This document shows positions 20,393 through 29,917 of a DNA stretch of 64,000 bases, one piece after another. Position 1 is the first letter of the stretch. Each line of letters starts with the position of its first letter. This stretch comes from Coraliomargarita sp965656715 (lineage in GTDB: Bacteria; Verrucomicrobiota; Verrucomicrobiia; Opitutales; Coraliomargaritaceae): contig CBFHLR010000008.1 in the NCBI GenBank assembly GCA_965656715.1, positions 37,598 through 101,597 of the forward strand, read 5' to 3'. Both the position numbers and the translations under genes were made by a program. Below the pieces are notes generated by a model. That model searched no databases. It saw only the letters and a program-made list of their open reading frames with translations, and was not told the DNA's origin.

Positions 20393-21205
20393 TTAAGAGC
20401 TCACACTGGATAGTTTGATGGATGCTTCAAGTAAGTCGGCAAATTGATGGCGCACACGGTCAGCAGTCTCAGACACCTCTTCATGTGTCAGGGGGCCATT
20501 TGACATACCCGCGGCAGCATTGGTGATACACGATATTCCAATGACGCGAAGTCCAACTTGTCGCGCTACGATTGCTTCAGGGACTGTCGACATTCCGACT
20601 GCATCTGCGCCTAAAGTAGCAAAGGCACGAATTTCGGCTGGAGTCTCGAAGCTTGGTCCTGTTGTGGCTAGATAGGCGCCTTGCTTTAAATCCATCGACT
20701 GCCCTTGAGCCCATTCAACGATCTGTTTACGCAAGTCGGCATCGTAAACCGTGGTCATGTCCGGAAAGCGCGCTTGGCCGGTGGCTGGCTGAGTTCCGAT
20801 GAGAGGGTTGCTGCCCAGGAAATTAATATGGTCCGTCAACAGCATGAAATCGCCCGGCACGAAGTCGGGGTTGATTCCTCCTGCAGCGTTAGTGAGGAAT
20901 ACAGTCTCGATGCCAATTTGTTGCATCAAGCGGATCGGCATCGTCAACTGCTGTAGCTGATAACCTTCGTAATAGTGAAAGCGTCCTTGCATGCATAATA
21001 CACGCAATCCGTTTATGCTGCCGTAAACAAATCGCCCCGCATGGCCAGGCACTGTGGAAACTGGAAAACCAGCAATATCATCGTATGCAATGCGCCCCGC
21101 GACCTCGATGCGCTCATCTGCAAAAAAGCCTAAACCTGAACCCAGCACGAGGCCGACTTGAGGGCGAAAATCAATGAGTTCTTGTGGTAGCTCTGGTAGC
21201 GTCAT
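20393..21205 (-). CDS. punA: Purine nucleoside phosphorylase (trimeric PNP type)
   Basis: Cleaves purine (deoxy)nucleosides with phosphate to free base and (deoxy)ribose-1-phosphate. The 270-residue protein shows LVLGSGLGFFADE, GRFHYYEGYQLQQLTMPIRLM, FLTNAAGGINPDF, GPSFETPAEIRAFATLGADAVGMSTVPEA and CITNAAAGM, typical of the trimeric PNP family. Its ATG overlaps the deoA stop by 4 bases, so translation is coupled in deoA-punA-upp. Confidence 0.95.
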   Translation of the reverse strand: MTLPELPQELIDFRPQVGLVLGSGLGFFADERIEVAGRIAYDDIAGFPVSTVPGHAGRFVYGSINGLRVLCMQGRFHYYEGYQLQQLTMPIRLMQQIGIETVFLTNAAGGINPDFVPGDFMLLTDHINFLGSNPLIGTQPATGQARFPDMTTVYDADLRKQIVEWAQGQSMDLKQGAYLATTGPSFETPAEIRAFATLGADAVGMSTVPEAIVARQVGLRVIGISCITNAAAGMSNGPLTHEEVSETADRVRHQFADLLEASIKLSSVSS

Positions 21206-22530
21206 GGGTGGGTTTTATTGGCGGTAATTCGGTCAATTACAATCGGGTGTGCGGCGACGGGCTGGTCTGAGTAGGCATAGGCCGATTCGATGCGTTCAAG
21301 CGTGGGTGCAAACTGTTCTGTAGTTTGATAATGGATACGAGCAATCGTTTGCCCATTTTCGACGAAATCACCCTCTTTTGCTTCTAGTATCATGCCTACT
21401 GCAGGATCAATCTGAGCATCCGCATAGGCTCGCCCTGCCCCAAGGTCGCGTGCGGCTTCACCGAGTATGCGGGCATCAATCGATTGCATATAGGCTGAAG
21501 GACCCTTGTGCCTGATCTCCGCCTGTAACTTGGCTTGTGGCAATTTGCTGGGTGTTTCAATGCTCGTGACATCTCCACCTTGCGCGCGAACCAACTCCTT
21601 AAATGCTGCGAGCGCACGGCCGCTTTCAATTGAATTTGAAATGAGTGGCATCGCCTCATCGGTTGATGCACACAGGCCTCCGAGTTGCAGCATCTCGGCA
21701 ACCAGTGCATTGGTGACTTCTATTAGGTCTGTTGGGCCTTCTCCTTTAAGGCAGTCAATGACTTCGGCGACCTCAAGGCTGTTGCCGATTGCGCAACCTA
21801 ATGGCTGTTCCATGCGAGTAATCAAGGCGGTCGTTGGTTTGCCAAGGCCAGTGCTAATTCGCACCAAGGATTCGGCAAGCTCGCGTGCTTCACGCTCAGT
21901 TTTCATGAAGGCCCCTGAGCCACATTTCACATCAAGCACAAGCGCATCGATACCTTCTGCAAGTTTTTTACTCAGAATACTCGCGCATATAAGTGGGATG
22001 CTCTCCACAGTGCTAGTAACATCGCGTAAGGCATAGAGAATTCGGTCTGCCGGCACCATGTCTTCCGACTGACCGATCATTGCCTGGTGGATGCGGCTCA
22101 ATTGCTGCCGATATGTTGCGTCCTCCAAGTCGACGCTAAATCCTGGAATCGACTCAAGTTTATCGAGGGTTCCACCGGTGTGGCCGAGGCCACGCCCACT
22201 CATCATTGGCACGCACAACCCCAGTGATGCAGCCAGGGGTGCAAGGATTAGAGATACTTTATCGCCGACCCCTCCAGTTGAATGTTTGTCGACTTTGGGG
22301 CGACTGACCTCAGGCAGATCCACGATTCTACCTGAGCGCATCATGGATTCGGTCAGTGCAATTGTTTCATCTAGCTCCATTCCATTTAGAACGATCGCCA
22401 TGAGCAAGGCGCTGGCCTGATAATCGCGAAATTTCCCAGATACGACGCCATCGACAAAGTGCTGAATTTGCTCTGAGGTGAGGCGGCGCCCATCTCGTTT
22501 AGCGGCAATAATATCTATAGGGTTCAGCAT
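21202..22530 (-). CDS. deoA: Thymidine/pyrimidine-nucleoside phosphorylase
   Basis: Phosphorolyses thymidine and deoxyuridine to base and 2-deoxyribose-1-phosphate. At 442 residues it has normal length, with KVDKHSTGGVGDKVSLILAP, the family signature SGRGLGHTGGTLDKLESIPGF and DVKCGSGAFMKT. It is the first gene of the minus-strand salvage operon. The divergent gene deoC handles the deoxyribose product (as the 5-phosphate); no phosphopentomutase is seen in the window. The shared promoter region carries an 18-bp palindrome. Confidence 0.95.
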   Translation of the reverse strand: MLNPIDIIAAKRDGRRLTSEQIQHFVDGVVSGKFRDYQASALLMAIVLNGMELDETIALTESMMRSGRIVDLPEVSRPKVDKHSTGGVGDKVSLILAPLAASLGLCVPMMSGRGLGHTGGTLDKLESIPGFSVDLEDATYRQQLSRIHQAMIGQSEDMVPADRILYALRDVTSTVESIPLICASILSKKLAEGIDALVLDVKCGSGAFMKTEREARELAESLVRISTGLGKPTTALITRMEQPLGCAIGNSLEVAEVIDCLKGEGPTDLIEVTNALVAEMLQLGGLCASTDEAMPLISNSIESGRALAAFKELVRAQGGDVTSIETPSKLPQAKLQAEIRHKGPSAYMQSIDARILGEAARDLGAGRAYADAQIDPAVGMILEAKEGDFVENGQTIARIHYQTTEQFAPTLERIESAYAYSDQPVAAHPIVIDRITANKTHP

Positions 22531-22565
22531 GGTTTCCGAGTCGTAAGGCTGGCTAAAGCACTCGA

Positions 22566-22583
22566 CAGATCAACGTTGATCTG
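22566..22583. promoter_or_regulatory. 18-bp perfect palindrome, candidate operator between deoA and deoC
   Basis: CAGATCAACGTTGATCTG reads identically on both strands and sits 35 bases upstream of the deoA start and 65 upstream of deoC. A centre with CG flanked by AA/TT is typical of LacI/CytR/PurR-family operators. Position between two divergent nucleoside-salvage units suggests joint control; the regulator is not in the window. Confidence 0.6.
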
Positions 22584-22647
22584 GGAAAAGTTTACAATTC
22601 TTCCCTTGTAACTTGGGCGTAACCCACCGTTGTAGATTGTTACATAT

Positions 22648-23346
22648 ATGAACCTGAAGGAGTTTTCTGCATACCTAGACGCCACTAATCTGAAACTGGA
22701 TGCCAGCGATGGTGAAATCTGCGCCCTCTGTGACGAGGCTGCAGAGGCCTCCTACGCATCCGTTTGTGTCTATCCGACCAGCGTCTCGCTTTGTTCGAAT
22801 ATTTTGTATGGCACTGAAACGGGCGTGTGCACTGTGATCGGCTTCCCGCACGGCCGCAGTAGCCTGCAGGCGAAGAAAAGCGAGATTAAGCAGGCGAAAG
22901 AGAATGGCGCTACTGAGGTCGATATTGTTTTGAATTACTCAGCACTTCGGGCTGGAGAAAAAAGCCTGGCCTCCGAGGAGATCATACGCCTGTGCGAAGT
23001 GGCGCGAAAACAGCAGTTGCTGACAAAAATTATTGTCGAAACTTGCTTTCTGAATGAGGCTCAGAAACTGACCGCGCTCACAATTTGTGAAACGGCAAAG
23101 GCGGACTTCATCAAGACGTCTACCGGATTTGGGTCTGCAGGGGCAACGGTGGACGATGTTAGCTTGTTCGCCGCAAATCGCACAAACGGTATTCAGATCA
23201 AAGCAAGTGGAGGCATCAAGAATCTGAGTTCGGCCATGAAGATGGTCGAAGCAGGCGCGACGCGTCTTGGCGTTTCGGCAGCCGCTGCATTGGTTGCTGA
23301 GTTCAATGGCGAAGGTGCCTCGCCAGTAGTGGGCAGCGACTACTAG
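22648..23346 (+). CDS. deoC: Deoxyribose-phosphate aldolase
   Basis: Class I aldolase that splits 2-deoxyribose-5-phosphate into glyceraldehyde-3-phosphate and acetaldehyde, feeding nucleoside sugars into glycolysis. The 232-residue protein has YLDATNLKLDAS, CVYPTSVSL, VCTVIGFPHGRSS, EVDIVLNYSAL and the Schiff-base Lys in DFIKTSTGFGSAGATV, then the second Lys in IKASGGIKN. It is transcribed away from deoA-punA-upp. Confidence 0.95.
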   Translation: MNLKEFSAYLDATNLKLDASDGEICALCDEAAEASYASVCVYPTSVSLCSNILYGTETGVCTVIGFPHGRSSLQAKKSEIKQAKENGATEVDIVLNYSALRAGEKSLASEEIIRLCEVARKQQLLTKIIVETCFLNEAQKLTALTICETAKADFIKTSTGFGSAGATVDDVSLFAANRTNGIQIKASGGIKNLSSAMKMVEAGATRLGVSAAAALVAEFNGEGASPVVGSDY

Positions 23347-23483
23347 ATCAGTCTAGGCTTTGGTTTGGTCTTCGCTGCATCGAAGAGTGCTTTCGTGCTT
23401 CGCCATTTGGCGCGGGTATACCGCGGGCGATATTGCCGTTTAGAGCTCTAGGGTATTCTGCATTTAGTCTGAAGGCTTAAGTG

Positions 23484-23587
<104 letters not shown>

Positions 23588-23728
23588 ATAACGATAGGAC
23601 ATATAACAGTATGTGTGCCAATGTTTGGGTCTGCTTAGGTATTTTCCGAAAATTGTTAGTTTTGCGCAAAAATTGATCAATTCTATCGCCAGGGAGAGCT
23701 ATCTACGCATCAATTCTATGCATTAGGT

Positions 23729-24091
23729 ATGCCTTTTTCCAAAAACATCGAAGATGTGATCGCCGACTTTCGTGGATTGCCTCGCACAGTGACCGCCTCC
23801 TCGCGACGCCCTCCGGTCCCAATTGGCAACTTGCTGATCGTCCTTAAGGAAAAATACAAATTAGAGCAACCTAGCACGGAGCGCACGCTGGTGGAGAATT
23901 GGGGCGAAATTTTTGGCAATCTAGCCGGGCGCTGTAATCCGATACGCATTAAAGATGGTCGTATCTTAGTGATCTCCGTCACGAATCAAACACTGCGATC
24001 TGAGCTTCAGTTTCGTAAGCGCGCTATCCTGCAAAAGATTCACAAGCTGGATAATTGCGAGGGGATCAACGAACTGGTGATCCGAGGGTAA
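23729..24091 (+). CDS. DciA-like protein (DUF721)
   Basis: Protein of 120 residues with the DUF721 core: VENWGEIFGNLAGRC, PIRIKDGRILVISVTNQTLRSELQFRKRAILQKIH. In other bacteria DUF721 proteins named DciA load or assist the replicative helicase DnaB in place of DnaC. The N-terminal part (SSRRPPVPIGNLL) is basic and probably disordered. It is monocistronic and flanked on both sides by the related hairpin elements A and B. Confidence 0.8.
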   Translation: MPFSKNIEDVIADFRGLPRTVTASSRRPPVPIGNLLIVLKEKYKLEQPSTERTLVENWGEIFGNLAGRCNPIRIKDGRILVISVTNQTLRSELQFRKRAILQKIHKLDNCEGINELVIRG

Positions 24092-24110
24092 GCTGTAAGC
24101 GCTTCACCGC

Positions 24111-24210
<100 letters not shown>

Positions 24211-24474
24211 TGTTGATATTTCGAACTAAGAACTTTTTCGCCCTGTCCTGCAAGCACTTTTTTTCAGCAAGACTTCAAGGGGATACTGTTGAAGTCATTT
24301 ATCCCTCAGGAAATCAGCACCTTATGCTAGTTTTTGTTGCTATAAGTTTTTTTATTCAAGGGCTTAGTTTTGGTTCTTTCGCACTGATTTCTGGCATTTC
24401 AGTGGTCAGATAGCATGAAATGGCTCATGCGATTCAGCCGTATCACTAAGAAACAAACATTTAATTCCTATTCT

Positions 24475-24489
24475 TGACTTTTAGAGTCA
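24475..24489. promoter_or_regulatory. Inverted repeat upstream of cysH
   Basis: TGACT-TTTAG-AGTCA lies about 20 bases before the cysH start, overlapping a TTGACT hexamer that could be a -35 element. The arrangement could be an operator for sulfur-assimilation control, but it is short and seen once. Confidence 0.3.
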
Positions 24490-24509
24490 TAAACTAAACA
24501 TTAAGCAGG

Positions 24510-25232
24510 ATGACCACGAATACAGCATCTCATGGCGAAGCCGACACCACAGAACTGGAGCAATCCTCCGCAGTGGAACGCGTTCGCTGGGCATATGATC
24601 AGTATGGGGATCAACTAGTGTTGACCACCAGCTTTGGTGTGCAGAGTGCAGTCATGTTACATCTAGTGACCAGTCAGATCCCTGAAATCCCAGTCGTCTT
24701 CATCGATACCGGCTACCTCTTCCCAGAGACCTACCGTTTCGCGGAGGAGCTGACTGAGCGTTTGAACCTTAACCTAAAAACTTATCGCTCATTAAAGTCG
24801 GCGGCGCATCAGGAGGCCATTTACGGCAAGCTTTGGGAGCAGGGCCTCGACGGACTCGACCAATACAACAAGATGAACAAGGTCGAACCAATGAATCGCG
24901 CAGTCAAGGAGATCGGAGCCAAGGCCTGGCTTTCGGGCCTGCGCCGTAATCAATCGTCGAGTCGCGAGAATCGCCAGGTTGCTGAAAAGCAGAATAAGGT
25001 TTGGAAGCTTTATCCGATACTAGATTGGAGCGATCGCGACATCTACAACTATTTAACTGAGAATAGCCTCCCATATCACCCTCTATGGGACGAGGGCTAT
25101 GTCTCAGTTGGTGATTGGCACAGCACTACGAAACTTGGCGAAGGTATGACCGCTGAGGATACCCGGTTTGGGGGCCTCAAGCGTGAGTGCGGACTCCATG
25201 AAATAACCGGTGGTGCTGACTATCAAATCTAA
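24510..25232 (+). CDS. cysH: Phosphoadenylylsulfate (PAPS) reductase
   Basis: Reduces activated sulfate to sulfite in assimilatory sulfate reduction, with electrons from thioredoxin. The 240-residue protein has LTTSFGVQSAVMLHLV (P-loop-like), VVFIDTGYLFPETYRF, GLRRNQSSSRENR and the C-terminal catalytic Cys in KRECGLH. The paired-Cys motifs that hold a 4Fe-4S cluster in APS reductases are absent, so the substrate is probably PAPS. No other cys genes lie alongside. Confidence 0.93.
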   Translation: MTTNTASHGEADTTELEQSSAVERVRWAYDQYGDQLVLTTSFGVQSAVMLHLVTSQIPEIPVVFIDTGYLFPETYRFAEELTERLNLNLKTYRSLKSAAHQEAIYGKLWEQGLDGLDQYNKMNKVEPMNRAVKEIGAKAWLSGLRRNQSSSRENRQVAEKQNKVWKLYPILDWSDRDIYNYLTENSLPYHPLWDEGYVSVGDWHSTTKLGEGMTAEDTRFGGLKRECGLHEITGGADYQI

Positions 25233-25236
25233 CAGT

Positions 25237-25260
25237 TGAGCAAGGGCGCTGTCCCCTGCT
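25237..25260. terminator. Possible terminator between cysH and the transglycosylase gene
   Basis: A hairpin GAGCAAGGG/CCCCTGCTC with one mismatch and a 6-nt loop fills the gap between the convergent stops of cysH and the lytic transglycosylase gene. The T-run is weak (TATTG), so efficiency is doubtful. Confidence 0.4.
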
Positions 25261-25827
25261 CTATTGTGCGACCGTGCCACCAGGTGGAACGACTGGTCGG
25301 ATGTTGCCGTCGAAGATTCGTTTATAGATCTCGTTGTCAGGTTCAGCGACCTTGCTGATTTTAAAGTTCTGGTCCTTCACATAATAGGGGCCGTAGCGAT
25401 AGCAGGCCGCCAGCAGTGGATAGCTGAATTCATCGTAGCGGTGTAGGTAATCGCGACAAAAATCCAGATACTCAATCGCGATGCGTATATTGGTGCGCCA
25501 GTCCCAAGCGTGCTTATAGGACTCTTCGGTGACCTGTCGCCAAGCTGGCTCCGTGATCTGCATCATCCCGCGAGCGACGGAGCTGCGGGCTTTCGCGTTT
25601 AAACTGCTTTCTGCCCAAGCGATTGCATAGACAAATTCTGGATCGAGACCTTTTGCGGGCGCCAAGGCTTCGATGTGTGCCCAAACCTCCTCTTCAGATA
25701 CCTTTTGAGGTAGTGGGTTGTAATAGATCGACATCCATACCGCCAAGATGCCGACTAAGCCACCTAAACCAACCGCGAGACGTAGAACTAGGCGTTCATC
25801 TCGATGATAGCGGTGATCAATAGGCAT
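25261..25827 (-). CDS. Membrane-anchored lytic transglycosylase (SLT domain)
   Basis: Protein of 188 residues predicted to cleave peptidoglycan glycan strands. An N-terminal transmembrane anchor (LVLRLAVGLGGLVGILAVWM) is followed by an SLT domain with the catalytic Glu in VYAIAWAESSLNAKA, GMMQITEPAW, and the late motif PLLAACYRYGPYYV. It is short for an Slt/MltC enzyme, so it is probably the catalytic domain alone. The ATG at 25827 is chosen; the longer frame starts at TTG two codons earlier. Confidence 0.85.
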   Translation of the reverse strand: MPIDHRYHRDERLVLRLAVGLGGLVGILAVWMSIYYNPLPQKVSEEEVWAHIEALAPAKGLDPEFVYAIAWAESSLNAKARSSVARGMMQITEPAWRQVTEESYKHAWDWRTNIRIAIEYLDFCRDYLHRYDEFSYPLLAACYRYGPYYVKDQNFKISKVAEPDNEIYKRIFDGNIRPVVPPGGTVAQ

Positions 25828-25939
25828 GTGCAAATCATAGAATAACTAACGGGAATGACAAATAAAACATGCAGTTCCCGCGCTGAGTATCAAAAGAGGC
25901 TTTTCAATGTGCAGTCTACTGCCTATCCACTCAGCACCT

Positions 25940-26983
25940 ATGAAGATTATCAGCAAACCATACGGCAGCCTCCCCTCGGGCCAAAGCGCGACGCTATTTA
26001 CCCTCAGTAATTCAAATGGCCTGAGTGCCGAAATCACTAATTATGGTGGCATTGTTGTTTCGCTGAATGTGCCCAACCGAACTGGTAAGCTGACAGATGT
26101 TCTATTGGGGAAACCCGATTTGCAGGGCTATCTTGACGGTCATCCACATTTTGCCTGCATCACCGGGCGAGTGGCAGGTCGCATCGGTGGAGCCAGCTTT
26201 GAGATCGAAGGACAAACCTACGATCTGGAGGCGAATAATGGCCCCAATGCACTGCATGGAGGCTCCAAGGGTTTTCATCAAATCCTTTGGGACGCGGAAA
26301 TCGTTGAATCCGATGGGATACAAAAGCTGAAACTAAGCACCACCGACCCCGATGGCAGTAATGGCTATCCCGGAACCATTGAATGTCAGGTTACCTATGC
26401 ACTGCTGGAGGATAATGCGCTGGAAATCACTTATCACGCGAACACAGACAAGACGACACCCTTCAACATCACGAACCATGCATACTTTAATTTAGACGAA
26501 GAAGGCTCGGGCGATGTGCTGAATCACGAGGTGCAGATTTTATCTGAGGCAATTGCTGCAGTGGATGAGAATTCAACCCTAACTGGCGTTCGTGAGCCGG
26601 TCGTTGCGGGCTTCAATGATTATCGTCAGCCTGTGCAACTAGGCGATCTGGATGAGTTGCTTGTATCCAATGCAGACATTCATTTCTTTTTAGAGGGTGG
26701 TCGCACCGCTGAGCCGCGACTTGCAGCAAGGGTCAAGAGCCGCAAGAGCGGCTGCGTGATGGAAGTATTCACGACCGAACCTGGTGTGCAGTTCTATGCG
26801 GGCCTGTGTTTAGGCGGCGAATCGGGAAAGCACGGACACAGTTATGCCGATAAAGATGGTCTCTGCTTAGAGACTCAAGACTATGCTGACAGTGTTCACT
26901 TCCCAGAAATGGGCGGTGCGGTGCTCAAGCCCGGCGATACCTTCCAGTCGACTACAATTTACCGCTTCAGTGCGGAAGCCTAG
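25940..26983 (+). CDS. galM: Aldose 1-epimerase (galactose mutarotase)
   Basis: Interconverts alpha and beta forms of aldoses. The 347-residue protein has NYGGIVVSLNVPN, GRVAGRIGGASFEI, NNGPNALHGGSKGFH, TTPFNITNHAYFNLDEEG with a catalytic His, and the late EPGVQFYAG and CLETQDYADSVHFP with the catalytic Glu. The ATG at 25940 gives the usual family start. It is 18 bases upstream of the ABC-F gene on the same strand. Confidence 0.93.
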   Translation: MKIISKPYGSLPSGQSATLFTLSNSNGLSAEITNYGGIVVSLNVPNRTGKLTDVLLGKPDLQGYLDGHPHFACITGRVAGRIGGASFEIEGQTYDLEANNGPNALHGGSKGFHQILWDAEIVESDGIQKLKLSTTDPDGSNGYPGTIECQVTYALLEDNALEITYHANTDKTTPFNITNHAYFNLDEEGSGDVLNHEVQILSEAIAAVDENSTLTGVREPVVAGFNDYRQPVQLGDLDELLVSNADIHFFLEGGRTAEPRLAARVKSRKSGCVMEVFTTEPGVQFYAGLCLGGESGKHGHSYADKDGLCLETQDYADSVHFPEMGGAVLKPGDTFQSTTIYRFSAEA

Positions 26984-27001
26984 CATAGACTGAGAACACC
27001 A

Positions 27002-28921
27002 GTGGCCCTACTTAGTTATAGAAATCTGGCGATTGCCTTCAGTGGGCCTCGCCTGCTCGACGACGCTGCGCTGACAATTGAGAAACGCGATCGCATCTGC
27101 TTGATTGGTCGTAACGGCGAAGGTAAATCCACGCTGCTTCGTATTCTCAGCGGCGAACAAGGCCCCGATAAGGGCCAACTTGAGGCGATCCCGGACCTTC
27201 GTGTTGCCAAGCTGGATCAAGAGGTGCCCGAGCACATGGAAGGCAGCGTGTTCGATATTGTTGTGGCTGGCTTGGGCAAGTCCGCAGCGGTCGTGGCTGA
27301 ATACCATCGCGTGGCGCATGACTACGCCGAGAATCCCGAGGACACTGCACTGGCCGCTAAACTCGATGATTTGCAGGCGCAGATCGATCGCGAAGATTCC
27401 TGGGCACTGGAAAACAAGGTCGAAACCATCATTGACCGCGTAGAGCTCAATGCGGATATGGCCTTCAGTGCGCTCTCAGGCGGCAATAAGCGCCGCGCCC
27501 TACTCGCACGGGCACTGGTTGCCGATCCACACATTCTTTTGCTGGATGAGCCCACCAATCACTTAGACATCCCCGGAATCCAGTGGCTTGAAGACTTTCT
27601 TCGCAAGACGGACATCGCCCTGCTCTTTGTGTCGCACGACCGTGCCTTCATTCGCAGTGTCGCGAATCGTATTCTCGATCTCGACCGCGGCACGCTGACG
27701 AAATTCAACTGCGACTACGAAACCTACCTGAAGCGGAAATCGGAACTACTCAATGCTCAGGCGAATCAACAATCCGTGTTCGATAAGAAGCTCGCGGAAG
27801 AAGAAGTTTGGATTCGCAAAGGCATTCAAGCGCGCCGCACTCGCAATGAGGGCCGCGTTCGGGCACTCTTCAAAATGCGTGAAGAGCGTGCGCAGCGGCG
27901 CAATATCATCGGCACCTCAAACCTGCAGCTCAACGAAGCGCAGCTGTCCGGCCGTAAAGTCATCGATGTGGAGTCTATTCAATACCAGTGGGACTCCAAG
28001 CCACTGATCCAGGACTTCAGCACCACCATCTGGCGCGGCGACAAAATCGGTATCGTTGGCCTCAATGGCTCTGGTAAAACCACGCTGCTGAATCTACTCC
28101 TCAAGAAGCTGGAGCCCAGCAGTGGCAGCATCAGTCACGGCACCAAGTTGGAAGTCGCCTACTTTGACCAGCATCGTGCGCAGCTCGATGAGTCGCTCTC
28201 CGTTATGGAGAACGTCAGTCCCTATAGTGATACGGTAAAAATCAACGGTCATAATCGCCACATTCTGACCTACCTGCAGGACTTCCTCTTTACCCCGCAT
28301 GCCGCACGGTCACCGATCACGAAGTTATCCGGAGGTGAACGTGCACGACTGCTACTCGCGCGTCTCTTTCTGCAGCCGGCCAATGTGCTGGTGCTCGACG
28401 AGCCGACCAATGACCTCGACATCGAAACCGTGGAGTTGCTCGAAGAGCGTCTGCTCGAGTTCGATGGCACCCTGCTCATCGTCTCGCACGACCGTAGTTT
28501 TTTGAACAATGTAGTAACCAGCACGATTGCACTCGATGGCAACGGTGTGGTGCGTGAATACGTCGGAGGATGTGACGAATGGCTCGAGCAACACCAAGCC
28601 GCTCAGGTGAAACCTGCGACGAAAAGTGCCCCGCAGGGTGTGGCCGCTCCAGATGCACCAAGCACTGCTCCATCACAGAATCAGTCCAAGCCACGCAAGC
28701 TCAGCAATAAAGAACGCGAGGCCCTCAAAACACTCCCGGGGAAGATCGAGCAGCTGGAAACGGCACACGCCGAACTCAGTGCAAAGATGGCGACTGCAGA
28801 ATACTATCAGGACAGCGCCAATGACCCCGCAAAGGATGCCCAGACCTTGGAGCAACTCGAAGCAGACACCCTCGAAGCCTATGAGCAATGGGAGACCATC
28901 GAGTCTCTGGCTAACGGATAA
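27002..28921 (+). CDS. uup: ABC-F family ATPase, Uup-like
   Basis: Cytosolic ATPase of 639 residues with two ABC domains and no membrane segments; ABC-F proteins act on the ribosome or in DNA processes. Domain 1: GRNGEGKST, LSGGNKRRALLARAL, LLLDEPTNHLD. Domain 2: GLNGSGKTT, LSGGERARLLLARL, VLDEPTNDLD. A linker with basic residues joins them, and a charged coiled-coil C-terminal domain (KPRKLSNKEREALKTLPGKI onward) is typical of Uup. The start is GTG. It is 18 bases after galM. Confidence 0.9.
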   Translation: MALLSYRNLAIAFSGPRLLDDAALTIEKRDRICLIGRNGEGKSTLLRILSGEQGPDKGQLEAIPDLRVAKLDQEVPEHMEGSVFDIVVAGLGKSAAVVAEYHRVAHDYAENPEDTALAAKLDDLQAQIDREDSWALENKVETIIDRVELNADMAFSALSGGNKRRALLARALVADPHILLLDEPTNHLDIPGIQWLEDFLRKTDIALLFVSHDRAFIRSVANRILDLDRGTLTKFNCDYETYLKRKSELLNAQANQQSVFDKKLAEEEVWIRKGIQARRTRNEGRVRALFKMREERAQRRNIIGTSNLQLNEAQLSGRKVIDVESIQYQWDSKPLIQDFSTTIWRGDKIGIVGLNGSGKTTLLNLLLKKLEPSSGSISHGTKLEVAYFDQHRAQLDESLSVMENVSPYSDTVKINGHNRHILTYLQDFLFTPHAARSPITKLSGGERARLLLARLFLQPANVLVLDEPTNDLDIETVELLEERLLEFDGTLLIVSHDRSFLNNVVTSTIALDGNGVVREYVGGCDEWLEQHQAAQVKPATKSAPQGVAAPDAPSTAPSQNQSKPRKLSNKEREALKTLPGKIEQLETAHAELSAKMATAEYYQDSANDPAKDAQTLEQLEADTLEAYEQWETIESLANG

Positions 28922-29066
28922 AATGAGCTTAAGATTGCTCGATTTCGTTTGCTAAATTGAGCGGCAGGCACTATAAGTAGGCATCCCGATAAGGGAACGG
29001 CGCGTGCGCCTGCGAACTGTATTGGGAGTCGTTAAACCATATTGTCCACCCCAGCCGATTACAGTC

Positions 29067-29771
29067 ATGAGCACTCCAAACTTACTCAGCGAATGCAAGT
29101 CGTATATCACACTGAACCTTGCCCCGCGGGACGTTGATCCCAATGCATATTCTCGGCAGGCACCTGCCATCACCATTTCACGTCAAACCGGAGCACGCGG
29201 CATCGCCATCTGCGAAAAGCTGCACGCCAAACTGCAGGAGCGCTCCAGTAAAGACAGTCTACCCTGGACGCTTTACGATAGCCAACTCGGCAAGCAGATC
29301 CTGAAGGATCACAATCTGCCGCAGCATTTGCTTAAATTCATTCCCGACGACTCCGTTGGAGAATTGGAAGCCACCATCAACGAGCTTCTAGGCCGACACC
29401 CTTCTCTTTGGACACTGTTTGAGGACACGGTCGACACCATCAAACGGCTCGCGAACACCGGCCACAGCATTATCGTTGGACGAGGTAGTAATCGTATCAC
29501 GGAAAATTTAAACAACGTGCTCAGCGTGCGCCTCATCGGCTCACGTGATGTGCGCCTCAAATACGTCATCGAGCACCTCGAGGTCTCCGCGAACCTTGCT
29601 GATGATTTACTCAAACGTGAAGACACCGCCCGCCGTAATTTCGTAAAGCAGCATTTCCACTGCGACATCGATGATCCCTACCTCTACGATCTGGTGATCA
29701 ATACCGACACACTCAGCGACCAAGGGGTAACCGATATTATCGTCAAAGCGCTGGATAGCTTGAAGCCATAG
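29067..29771 (+). CDS. Cytidylate kinase-like protein
   Basis: Protein of 234 residues of the cytidylate-kinase-like P-loop family. The start of the nucleotide-binding loop reads AITISRQTGARGIAICEKL, matching the relaxed loop of this family rather than the strict GxxGxGKS of Cmk. The segment IIVGRGSNRITENL and the lid-like region REDTARRNFVKQHFHCDIDDPYLYDLVINTD also fit. Substrate unproven. The ATG at 29067 is preferred over 29004, since similarity begins shortly after it. Confidence 0.75.
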   Translation: MSTPNLLSECKSYITLNLAPRDVDPNAYSRQAPAITISRQTGARGIAICEKLHAKLQERSSKDSLPWTLYDSQLGKQILKDHNLPQHLLKFIPDDSVGELEATINELLGRHPSLWTLFEDTVDTIKRLANTGHSIIVGRGSNRITENLNNVLSVRLIGSRDVRLKYVIEHLEVSANLADDLLKREDTARRNFVKQHFHCDIDDPYLYDLVINTDTLSDQGVTDIIVKALDSLKP

Positions 29772-29780
29772 ATCGAGAAA

Positions 29781-29859
29781 TCTTAATCCTACTCTTACTC
29801 CTAATCTTAATCCCTGACGCACTGAGATATTAGGATTACGAGAAGGTGTAAGATTAAGA
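29781..29859. repeat. Imperfect inverted repeat rich in TCTTAATCC
   Basis: The left arm repeats short TAATCCT/TCTTAATC units (from 29781), and the right arm (to 29859) is its imperfect reverse complement, so the unit can form a long AT-rich hairpin. It lies between the cytidylate-kinase-like gene and baiN. I associate similar tandem AATC strings with intergenic regions of this phylum. Confidence 0.6.
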
Positions 29860-29882
29860 GCTAGGCTCGATAAAACTTTCTA

Positions 29883-29917
29883 CCTTTAACCTTCCCACAT
29901 TCAAACCTTCCCACTTT
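29883..29917. repeat. Short direct repeat AACCTTCCCAC(A/T)TTC
   Basis: Two adjacent copies of CCTTTAACCTTCCCACATTC-like sequence (TTTAACCTTCCCACATTC, then AAACCTTCCCACTTTC) sit directly upstream of baiN. It reads FNLPTF-type peptides when translated, a pattern I have met in related genomes. Confidence 0.45.
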
